From assembly GCF_042033325.1 (NCBI RefSeq), contig NZ_CP160095.1: a DNA stretch of 64,000 nucleotides, one strand, 5' to 3'. Position numbers and translations under genes: made by a program. The notes under the pieces are model-generated. The model was not told where the DNA came from and searched no databases. It was given only the letters and a program-made list of their open reading frames with translations. The DNA comes from Sneathia sanguinegens (GTDB lineage Bacteria; Fusobacteriota; Fusobacteriia; Fusobacteriales; Leptotrichiaceae). Below are positions 15,770 to 23,600 of this stretch, in pieces; the stretch's first letter is position 1; each line of letters opens with the position of its first letter.

Positions 15770-16750
15770 CTACATCTTAACATCTGGATTTATCAAATGT
15801 ATTGCAAATCCTGAAATTTCTAAATCTAAATATGCTAAATTAATTCTATTAGTTTTCTTATTTCTTGTTACAGTTTCTTCAAGAACTTTTATTCCTTTTT
15901 TCTTCAATTGATATATTGCTTTTTCTGGAAAAGCAGTATAAATACCTATATGTCCATTTTTACCATAACCTTTTTTATGCATTATTTCAAAGCCTCTACC
16001 TCCGAAGTAACTTCTTGGTTTGTTATATAATTTGAAATCAAATAAATCGCAGAATATATTTGCTACTCTAAGAGCATCTTCCTTACTTGTTTCATTTATA
16101 CCAACATGTATAAGTTGATAGTCTAACATTACTCTTATAGCTTCTTTTACTGATTTTTCTATACCTTCCCAATCATTTTCCTTAATCTTTTCTTCATCTA
16201 CCATAAATGTTCCACCACAGGCTTCAACATTTTCTAAATTTAGATAAGATTTTATATTTTCTTCATTTATACCTCCTGTAGGTATGAATTTTATATCTTT
16301 ATATACTGCTGATAAAGCTTTTAACTTTTCTACACCTCCACTAGCTTCTGCTGGGAAAAATTTCAATATATTAAGTCCATATTCTCTTGCTTTTTCAACT
16401 TCACTTGCTGTTGAAACCCCGGGTATAATCAAAATATTCTTTTCTTTACACCAAGTTATAAGCTTTTCATTCAAACCTGGAGTAAATATAGCCTTAGCTC
16501 CTGCATTAATAGCTTCATTTGCTTCTTGTAAATTAGATACAGTTCCTGCACAGACCAAAATATCTTCATCCATTTCATTGATCTTCTTTATTGCTTCAGT
16601 TGCATTTTTTGTTCTATATGTAACTTCTATACAATCAAGTCCTCCTTTATATAAGCAAGCTGAAAGTTTAGTTGCCTTTTCTATGTCGTCTATTTTAACT
16701 ATAGGTATAAGCCCTAGATTAAAAATTCGTTCAATAATACTTTTGTTCAT
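15770..16750 (-). CDS. kdgA: KDPG/KHG aldolase fused to a VOC (glyoxalase-like) domain
   Basis: Splits 2-keto-3-deoxy-6-phosphogluconate into pyruvate and glyceraldehyde-3-phosphate, the last step of uronate breakdown. Residues 1-205 are a class I TIM-barrel aldolase: IEVTYRT (Glu42, Arg46), CAGTV, TPG, and ILKFFPAEASGG with Schiff-base Lys130, then FIPTGGI. Residues ~213-326 form a separate alpha/beta domain of the VOC superfamily (LIHVGINETSKEDALRVAN, GRGFEIMHKKGYGKNGHIGI, SGFAIHLINP). The usual aldolase ends near 210, so the protein is a fusion; the role of the second half is unknown. First gene of the operon, directly behind the LacI-type operators. Confidence 0.9.
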   Translation of the reverse strand: MNKSIIERIFNLGLIPIVKIDDIEKATKLSACLYKGGLDCIEVTYRTKNATEAIKKINEMDEDILVCAGTVSNLQEANEAINAGAKAIFTPGLNEKLITWCKEKNILIIPGVSTASEVEKAREYGLNILKFFPAEASGGVEKLKALSAVYKDIKFIPTGGINEENIKSYLNLENVEACGGTFMVDEEKIKENDWEGIEKSVKEAIRVMLDYQLIHVGINETSKEDALRVANIFCDLFDFKLYNKPRSYFGGRGFEIMHKKGYGKNGHIGIYTAFPEKAIYQLKKKGIKVLEETVTRNKKTNRINLAYLDLEISGFAIHLINPDVKM

Positions 16751-16770
16751 TGTTCCTTCTTTCTAAGCCA

Positions 16771-16784
16771 CTAAATCGGTTTAG
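16771..16784. promoter_or_regulatory. LacI-type operator O1
   Basis: CTAAATCGGTTTAG is a near-perfect palindrome with a central CG, located around the transcription start of the kdgA operon. It shares the half-site with O2. Confidence 0.65.
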
Positions 16785-16787
16785 TAT

Positions 16788-16815
16788 ATTATAACTTGAT
16801 AAACCGGTTTGTCAA
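16788..16815 (-). promoter_or_regulatory. Promoter of the glycosaminoglycan operon
   Basis: On the minus strand TTGACA (16810-16815) and TATAAT (16788-16793) are separated by 16 nt. O2 fills the region just after the -35 box and O1 lies downstream of the -10, so repressor binding would block polymerase. Confidence 0.75.
16801..16810. promoter_or_regulatory. LacI-type operator O2
   Basis: AAACCGGTTT is a perfect 10-bp palindrome with the central CG typical of LacI-family sites, overlapping the -35 box. The likely ligand protein is the LacI regulator encoded at 16866-17873. Confidence 0.7.
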
Positions 16816-16844
16816 TAGAAAGAAAAAAAATTTTAAAGAATAAA

Positions 16845-16869
16845 ATAGACTGAATTATCTCCAGCCTAT
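16845..16869 (-). terminator. Terminator of the LacI-type regulator gene
   Basis: On the minus strand ATAGGCTG pairs with CAGTCTAT (one G-U) around a 9-nt loop and is followed by TTTTATTCTTT. The regulator's stop codon is in the stem. Confidence 0.55.
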
Positions 16870-17873
16870 AATTCTACTGATTTTTCCCAATTAACATTAC
16901 ACATTAATGTTACTTTTTTTTCTAATACTTCTTCTTTTTTTTCTATCATATTTACCAAATATTCTGCCACCAAATATCCTTCTTCATATGCAGGTTGTAC
17001 TATAGTCGTGATCTTAGGGCATACAAATTTACACCATTCTATATTATCAAAACCAACTAAGCCTATACTTTTTGGCATTTTATCCCTATAAATATCCAAA
17101 ACTTGGTTAACTATTGGTAGTAGCCAACAATTAGGAACAAATATTAAAGTCTTTTTATTATCAAGCAATTTAGTTAATAATTTTCTTTTAACTTCTTCTA
17201 TTGTAGGTTCATTGGTAACAATAATATTATGAAAAGGTATATTCTTCATTTCAAGGCTATCAATAAAGCCTTTCGCCCTCTCCCTTCTCGTACTAAGTTC
17301 AGCTGGGCTTGCACCTATCATAATATATCTATCATATTTATTCTTATTCACAATTGTTTCCATACACTTGTATACTGAATTATAGTTATCAGATTTTATT
17401 GAAACAACCTCATCATTTTCAAGATTACTATCAATAAATGCTAATTGTTTTCCACTTCTTTTTATTTTTTCTATTAAAGGTAAAAAATTAGTCGTAGGTT
17501 GCACTATAAAGCCCTCTACACCTATTTGTATAAATTTATCTATTAATTTACTTTCTCTTTCATATTCATAATTACTATTTCCTATTATGATTTGATAATT
17601 ATATTTATTAAGATATGCTTCTATTCCTTTAACTATTTGATTAGAAAATACATTTGTAATATCTCCTATTATCACACCAATAAGATTTGTCTTACTCATA
17701 CTCAAGCTTCTCGCAACTAGACTTGGAGAATAATTAGTTTCGTCTATAACTTTTTTTATTCTATTCTTAGTTTCTTCCGACATAGCATCAAATTTATTAT
17801 TCAAGTAAAATGACACAGTAGTTTTTGATGTTTTAGCCATTTTAGCTATATCATTTATAGTAATTTTTTTCAT
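16866..17873 (-). CDS. LacI-family repressor of the glycosaminoglycan operon
   Basis: A 335-residue regulator. Residues 1-55 contain the helix-turn-helix and hinge helix (TINDIAKMAKTSKTTVSFYL, NYSPSLVARSLSMSKTN). The remainder is a periplasmic-binding-protein-like sensor (IGVIIGDITNVFSNQIVKGI, GLVGFDNIEWCKFVCPKITT). It lies directly upstream of the operon whose promoter holds two CG-centred palindromes, so it most likely represses that operon and responds to a uronate intermediate, like RegR in streptococci. Ligand and target are inferred from position. Confidence 0.87.
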   Translation of the reverse strand: MKKITINDIAKMAKTSKTTVSFYLNNKFDAMSEETKNRIKKVIDETNYSPSLVARSLSMSKTNLIGVIIGDITNVFSNQIVKGIEAYLNKYNYQIIIGNSNYEYERESKLIDKFIQIGVEGFIVQPTTNFLPLIEKIKRSGKQLAFIDSNLENDEVVSIKSDNYNSVYKCMETIVNKNKYDRYIMIGASPAELSTRRERAKGFIDSLEMKNIPFHNIIVTNEPTIEEVKRKLLTKLLDNKKTLIFVPNCWLLPIVNQVLDIYRDKMPKSIGLVGFDNIEWCKFVCPKITTIVQPAYEEGYLVAEYLVNMIEKKEEVLEKKVTLMCNVNWEKSVEL

Positions 17874-17900
17874 AATTAACCTTCATATCTTTTTTCTATT

Positions 17901-17929
17901 ATTCTAACATTTTAATTTTTTTTATACAA
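17901..17929 (-). promoter_or_regulatory. Predicted promoter of the LacI-type regulator
   Basis: TTGTAT (17924-17929) and TAGAAT (17901-17906) on the minus strand with a 17-nt spacer and a TG extension. Confidence 0.55.
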
Positions 17930-17954
17930 TAGTACAAAAATCCTTCTTAATGAA

Positions 17955-17976
17955 AAAGGAGGTATTAACCCCCTTT
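17955..17976 (-). terminator. Terminator of the second PTS operon
   Basis: On the minus strand AAAGGGGG and CCTCCTTT pair (one G-U) around a 6-nt loop, followed by a short U-run, just after the IIA stop codon. Confidence 0.65.
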
Positions 17977-17980
17977 AACT

Positions 17981-18403
17981 CTATATCCCATCTATTTCTT
18001 CTACTTCTTTTCTAGCTACATATTTAAATAAAAATATATCTTTTAAGCTTTCATTTATAGTATCTTCTAAATTGAAATCTTCTTCCATAAGCTCTGTTAG
18101 TTGAAATAACAAAGGCATATTAGCTCCTGACACAACAGATATTTTTGGATTTTCTATTGCTAATTCACAACACAATCTAAAAGGTGTTCCACCTTTAATA
18201 TCTGTCAGACAAATAAGTCTATCATTTGTTTTTAATAAGTCAGCTATTAAATTTTTTAAATTCTTTTTTAAATTTTCTGAAGATTCTCCCTCAATAAAAT
18301 TTTGGTATTTAATATTTTCATTAACTCCCATTACCATTTTTAATGATGAGTATAAACCTTGAGAAAATAAGCCGTGCCCTGTTAATAAAAGTGCTGTTGT
18401 CAT
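17981..18403 (-). CDS. agaF: PTS mannose-family IIA component, system 2
   Basis: Cytosolic IIA of 140 residues. The active histidine is at position 10 in LLLTGHGLFSQGLYSSLKM, and LICLTDIKGGTPFRLCCEL is the second conserved block. The start codon overlaps the IID stop by one base (TAATG). It closes the IIB-IIC-IID-IIA operon, the order seen in GalNAc/galactosamine (aga) systems. Confidence 0.9.
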   Translation of the reverse strand: MTTALLLTGHGLFSQGLYSSLKMVMGVNENIKYQNFIEGESSENLKKNLKNLIADLLKTNDRLICLTDIKGGTPFRLCCELAIENPKISVVSGANMPLLFQLTELMEEDFNLEDTINESLKDIFLFKYVARKEVEEIDGI

Positions 18404-19224
18404 TAGAATACTCCTATATATTTTCCAATTATTGAAATTATTAATGTTATTGCAACAAGATATATAGGTGAGAATTTTTTCTTAATTAAATAATACATTA
18501 ATGCTGTATATACTGCTGGTAAAAATGCAGGCATAATCTTATCTATAACTCCAGCTTGTAATTCTACTTTTGCCTTACCTGCTGGTATAACTACAGCCAA
18601 ATTAATTTTAATATATAGAGCAACTAAAGCTCCAACTACTGTAACCCCAACTATAGTTGCTGCATTAGCAAATTTTTGAGTATTTTCTTTTAATTTTGTA
18701 ATAGTTGAAACACCTTTATTGTATCCATAGTACATTAAGAAATATCTTAATGCAAATTGTATTAAATTAAAGAAGATCAAGAAGAAAATTGGTCCTATTA
18801 TTTGACCTTCTATGGCAAAAGCTGCTCCTATACCTGCTGCTATAGGTAAAACTGTCAACCAAAATATTAAATCTCCTATACCACCTAAAGGTCCCATAGT
18901 CGCTACTTTAAACCCTCTTATTGCACTTATATCTTCTTTATTTTCTTCCATAGCCAATACTACACCTTGTATAAAATTAACTAAGAAAGGGTGAGTATTG
19001 AAAAATTCCATATGTAATTTCATAGATTTTTTCAAATCGTCTTTATCTTTATGTATTGCTTTTAATCCTGGAAGTAAGCTAAATAACCAACCACAAGCTT
19101 GCATTCTTTCATAATTAAATGAAGATTGTAAGAAACATGAACGAATTATCATCTTATTTAATAATGATGGTGTTATAACCTTTCTAACTTCAGTATCTTT
19201 ATATTTATTTTCATTAGATTCCAT
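18403..19224 (-). CDS. agaE: PTS GalNAc-type IID component, system 2
   Basis: Membrane subunit of 273 residues with IID signatures SCFLQSSFNYERMQACGWLF, FFNTHPFLVNFIQGVV and VATMGPLGGIGDLIFWL. I start at the ATG at 19224, 9 nt after AGGAGG; an ATG 6 nt upstream is nearly as likely. The overlap with the IIC stop is 11 nt with the same bases (ATGGAATCTAA) as in system 1, which points to a common origin of both loci. Confidence 0.9.
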   Translation of the reverse strand: MESNENKYKDTEVRKVITPSLLNKMIIRSCFLQSSFNYERMQACGWLFSLLPGLKAIHKDKDDLKKSMKLHMEFFNTHPFLVNFIQGVVLAMEENKEDISAIRGFKVATMGPLGGIGDLIFWLTVLPIAAGIGAAFAIEGQIIGPIFFLIFFNLIQFALRYFLMYYGYNKGVSTITKLKENTQKFANAATIVGVTVVGALVALYIKINLAVVIPAGKAKVELQAGVIDKIMPAFLPAVYTALMYYLIKKKFSPIYLVAITLIISIIGKYIGVF

Positions 19225-19975
19225 CTTCATATTCCTCCTCTTTAACACTAGCTTTACCTGATTCTCTATAATATTCTAATAAGGCAATTGCAACTCCTAA
19301 TCCTGATATTGCTAATATGTCTAATTTTAAATATGCTGCTAATACAAAACCAATAATCAAGAATGGTACATATTGTTTCTTTAACATAATATTAAGTAGC
19401 AATGCGAAACCTACTGCCGGCATCATTCCACCTGCTATTGAGAAACCTTGTATTAATTTTTCAGGCATTAATGTTACTAAATAACCTGTTTTTTCAGCAC
19501 CAAAGAATATAACAACAAATGCTATCAAGCCCCAAAATATAAATCTAATAACTAATTGTGAATAGTTTATAAGTTCTATTCCTCTAGTATTTGCTTCTTC
19601 AGCATATTTATCAGCTGTATGCATTAATGGAGTAAATATTGTAAACATAAGCGTTACCAACATTTGTGCAATTACTGCAAATGGAAATGATAATCCTACT
19701 GCAGCAGTTGGATTTAATCCTGATAATATTGCAAGTGATACTCCTATTATACCTCCTACAACTATGTTAGGCGGTTGTGCTCCTGCTAAAGGAACCAAGC
19801 CCATCCAAACAAGTTCTAATGTTCCTCCAACTATTAGACCTGTTTTTACATCACCTAGTATTAATCCTATGACTAACCCAGATACTATTGGTCTATGAAT
19901 TGATTCAAGACCATCAAATTGATCTATTCCACAAATCCCAGCCCATATAGCGATTAAAATAGCTTGTAATAACAT
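19214..19975 (-). CDS. agaW: PTS GalNAc-type IIC component, system 2
   Basis: A 253-residue membrane protein with AgaC/AgaW-like segments: IWAGICGIDQFDGLESIHRP, GLVIGLILGDVKTGLIVGG, LVWMGLVPLAGAQPPNIVVG. The DQFDGLESIHRP segment near the N-terminus is typical of GalNAc/galactosamine permeases, hence the substrate call. The C-terminus ends EDGI as in system 1. GAGGAGG precedes the ATG. Confidence 0.9.
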   Translation of the reverse strand: MLLQAILIAIWAGICGIDQFDGLESIHRPIVSGLVIGLILGDVKTGLIVGGTLELVWMGLVPLAGAQPPNIVVGGIIGVSLAILSGLNPTAAVGLSFPFAVIAQMLVTLMFTIFTPLMHTADKYAEEANTRGIELINYSQLVIRFIFWGLIAFVVIFFGAEKTGYLVTLMPEKLIQGFSIAGGMMPAVGFALLLNIMLKKQYVPFLIIGFVLAAYLKLDILAISGLGVAIALLEYYRESGKASVKEEEYEDGI

Positions 19976-19988
19976 ACAAAAGCCCTCC

Positions 19989-20462
19989 TCATATTAATTT
20001 AGACATATCTTGCCCTGAATCACTAGGTACACCTTTAATAGTGAATCTAATGTTTTGTTTCATTAAATTTTTAAAAATATTTACTTCTTCTTCTGTTACA
20101 GAAACTGTAGAAGTTATTTGTTTCTTTCCTTCAGAAAAATGTAAATTACCAACTATCCATTCGTCTAATTTCAATCCTAATTTTGTTAATCTTTCTACAT
20201 CAGCTATTGTCTTTACAACAAGCAATATCTTTTGTCTATCGCTTGCCTTATTAATTACTTGTGCTGTTTTTTCAATTGAAAAATATCTTGTTTGAACTCC
20301 ACTAGGAACTACCATATCCATCAAACTTTGTTGGACAGTATCTTTTGATACTTCATCATTTGCTACTAAAATTAAATTAGCTTGTAAGCTATTAACCCAA
20401 GTCATTCCGACTTGACCATGTATTAATCTATTGTCTATTCTTGCTGCCAATATATTAGGCAT
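19989..20462 (-). CDS. agaV: PTS GalNAc-type IIB component, system 2
   Basis: IIB phosphocarrier of 157 residues with ARIDNRLIHGQVGMTWV, active histidine 15. I start at the ATG at 20462, preceded by GGAGGTGGAG. An in-frame ATG at 20492 lies at the predicted transcription start, and the codons between contain an operator, so it is unlikely to be used. First gene of the second PTS operon, transcribed from the operator region at 20477-20595. Confidence 0.9.
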   Translation of the reverse strand: MPNILAARIDNRLIHGQVGMTWVNSLQANLILVANDEVSKDTVQQSLMDMVVPSGVQTRYFSIEKTAQVINKASDRQKILLVVKTIADVERLTKLGLKLDEWIVGNLHFSEGKKQITSTVSVTEEEVNIFKNLMKQNIRFTIKGVPSDSGQDMSKLI

Positions 20463-20479
20463 AGCTCCACCTCCACAAC

Positions 20480-20491
20480 TGGTATCTACCA
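20480..20491. promoter_or_regulatory. GntR/NagR-like operator A1
   Basis: TGGTATCTACCA has 5-bp inverted arms around TC and sits at the predicted start of the agaV transcript. Confidence 0.6.
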
Positions 20492-20502
20492 TTTATATTT
20501 TT

Positions 20503-20530
20503 AGTATATCTTGATTTTTAATTAAGTCAA
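20503..20530 (-). promoter_or_regulatory. Promoter of the agaV operon
   Basis: TTGACT (20525-20530) and TATACT (20503-20508) on the minus strand, 16-nt spacer; predicted start about 20495. Confidence 0.65.
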
Positions 20531-20568
20531 GTATTAACTTTAAAAAAATAATGATATCTTTTTTAATA

Positions 20569-20584
20569 AGTGGTAGGTACCACT
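20569..20584. promoter_or_regulatory. GntR/NagR-like operator B1
   Basis: AGTGGTAGGTACCACT has perfect 7-bp inverted arms. It is the counterpart of the operator at the agaS promoter but now lies downstream of the adhesin gene. Confidence 0.65.
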
Positions 20585-20616
20585 CAATAATAAACAAGAT
20601 TTTATACAATTTTGTT

Positions 20617-20653
20617 AATTAATAAAAGATCCCCCATTTTTACTGGGAGATCT
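20617..20653 (-). terminator. Terminator of the adhesin gene
   Basis: On the minus strand AGATCTCCC (20653-20645) pairs with GGGGGATCT (20635-20627), one G-U included, followed by TTTTATTAATT. Confidence 0.7.
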
Positions 20654-20659
20654 CTTACA

Positions 20660-23600
20660 TTACTTTTTCAATATCTTCTTTAACATTTTTTTGATTTCTT
20701 GATTTTCTTTCTTCAAGTTTTCAATTTCTTTTCTATCAGATATCTTATCTTTTTCTAATTCATCTATTCTATCAAGAAGTTTAGCTACATTTAGCTTTTC
20801 TAGTTTACCTGCATATCTTTCTTCCTTTTTACCTAGCATAATTCCAATTCCTCCACCAAGTGCTAGATTTCCTTGTGTATTTACTGAACCACTTATTCTA
20901 TAGTTTACTCTTCTTTTTTCATTAACTCCACTAAATCCTACAGCCAATGCATATTGATGTCCATAATATCCACATGCTACCGCTATATTACGTCTATAAT
21001 CTGAATATGAATTTACTTGTAATAAGTTTGCCATAGCTACTGCATTTGCAACACCACCTAGTGCAAAATTAGCTGTACTTTTAACTGCTTTTAATTGTTT
21101 AACATTAACAGCATCATTTAATTCAACCCCATCTGATAAATTTCTTAAAATTACTGGCTCTTTATTTGGGCTATCTATTGTTGCAACACCTTCATTTATC
21201 TTTATAGGACCAAATTCATTAACATTTTTATCAGTTAATATTTTTTGTGCTTCTCCAGTAGATGGTTTTATCATTAATCCATCTTTTTCATATGAAAGTT
21301 CTAATGCATTTGCTCCATCACCTAATTGTACACTTTCAAATGTTGGATTTTTTTTCATTCCTATTTCAATTTTACCATCACTAACTTGAACTTTAACATT
21401 ATCCCCACTAAAATCAAAATCTTGTCCTTTTAATGATTGTATTACAATTTCTGAACCTAAATGCTTTTTCATTTCACCATTATTATCGTCTTTTATTGTA
21501 AATACATCATTTACTCTTTCAATTGTTCTATTTATAGCATCAACTAAAGTTTCAGGGTCTTTTGAACTTTCTTTTCCATCTTTATCTAATATTTTTGTTA
21601 TTAAACTTTTATTTGTACCATCTATTGGTTTACCTTCACTATTAACTCCTAAATTAGATAAAATATTATTTATTTGTCCACCATTTATAGCTTCCTTTGA
21701 ATCTTTTTCTATCTTTCCATCATTTACTCCATCTAATATTACATTTTTTTGATCTTTTCCTTTTAGAGTCAATTTATTTCCATCATCATCAGCATTAAGT
21801 TCTATATTACCTTTACCAAGTTTTACACCATCTTCAAATGAAGCTTCTTTTTTCATAGTAATTGTAAGTTTTCCATCTTCAACACTAGTTTCTATATTAC
21901 CTTCACCTTTAATTTCTAAACTTGATCCTAAATTTTGATGTGTTTCTCCTTTATTTCCTTTAATATTTAAACCAGCTTTTACAACTTTTTGTAAGTCATT
22001 CTTATTAATCGCCTTATAACCATCAACTAAATCATCATTATCTGTTAAATCACTCACTTTTTCCACTGCATTAGCTACATTATTTAAAGCAACAGGATCA
22101 TCACCTTTTAATTTTAATTCTACATTTTTTACTGCTTCTTTACCATCTTTTACAGTCCCATCATCATTTAAATCGCTAGGCTTATATAGTTTACCATCAG
22201 AACCTCTTTTTAACTTATTTCCATCTTTATCAGTATATACCATAGGTCCTGCTTCACCATTTCTTAGTGCATTTATCTTTTCAGTTAATGTCTTTCCATT
22301 CAATCCATCATCGATACCTTCGGCTGTACCATCAGAATTATCACCTGTAACTTTGTTTCCACTTTCTTTTTGTTTATCTACATATTTCTTTATCACATCT
22401 ACTGTTACTAACTTATCCTTATTAGCATCATCTATATCGCTTGCCTTATCTATATTAAAATTAATAACTCCCTTATCTTCAGATGAAATTTTTATATCAG
22501 AACTCTTAAATGTTAAACCTTGTTCAAGACTAGTAGATTTACTATCAGTTTCATCATTAACTTTGTAGCTTAATTTAAGATTTTGTTTTGCACTTTCTTC
22601 TGTTACTAAAGTTGAAGTTTTATCACCATTTTTAATTGCTAATTTACCTTCATTATCTATGGTAATTTTTCCTTCTTTTCCATCTTTTCCCTTAATAGTT
22701 AAACCATCTTTACCTAAAACAGTTTTACCGCTTGCATCATCACCAACTGTAACTTCTGTAAATATAGGCTTCATATTGAATAATAGGGCAAATTCTCCCT
22801 TATCTGTCAAATATGTTTTTAAATTTTTACCGCTATATCCATCTTTTTCTTCTTTACTATGAATAAGTGCTATAGTATCACCCAAATTCTTATCTTTTGT
22901 TTCATCGTCATCTGCTTTAATTTTAATTCCTTTATTAATTGCAGCAATTATTGCATTAGTTGCTTCTAATGCATTGCTTGGTGTTGTACTTGGATTACTC
23001 TTAATTGTATCATACAATGGGTTACCATCAACTTTAACAATTTTGCCATCATCACCAATCTTATATGTTTTTCCATCTATACCTAAAATTTTTGCTAATT
23101 GTCCACCATTAATTGCATCAGTACTTTCTTTTGTTATATCACCATCTTTAACTTTTGTTATCTTAATTGATTTAGTTGCTGCTAATCCACCATCTTCATC
23201 TATTGTACTTATAACAAAGTCATCACCATTATCTTTCGAAACTGGAGTGGCATCTTTTTTATGCTTTGTTCCTTCCATATCTGATATCTTGTAGTACTTA
23301 CCATCATTAGGATCTTTTACAACTTTTTCTAATGTACCATCTTTATGTTTTAAAGCAACAACCATAGGTGAATCGGCTTGCACATTAATTACTGCCTTAT
23401 TTACTGTCTTGTCTAAAACTTCTCTTAATTGTTTTAAATTAACAGCATCGTTATCATTTATACCATCAGATAGCTTAGTTATTTTGTGACTTCCAACATC
23501 TAGACCTTCATCAGAAAGTTTAACATCTCCTAAATTAATTGCTTTAAGACCTGATATATTATTAGCAAGTTTAATTTTCATTATACCATTTTCATTTATT

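Larger units (their letters stand above)
20477..20595 (+). repeat. Direct repeat copy 1: divergent aga promoter/operator region
   Basis: This segment matches 25857-25975 along its whole length with scattered substitutions and a compensating pair of 1-nt shifts. It contains the leftward agaV promoter, two GntR-type palindromes and a decayed version of the rightward agaS promoter (TTAACT and TATCTT instead of TTGACT and TATACT). Similarity continues weakly past 20595 into what corresponds to the agaS start, where ATG has become ATA and the ribosome site is gone. Confidence 0.85.

Noticed and set aside
16284..16766. 160-codon plus-strand frame opposite kdgA
   Set aside because: Overlaps a well supported aldolase and the operator region; antisense shadow.
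20463..20492. Ten extra N-terminal residues of PTS IIB from an ATG at 20492
   Set aside because: The ATG is at the predicted transcription start without a ribosome site, and the codons encode the operator; the ATG at 20462 has GGAGGTGGAG.
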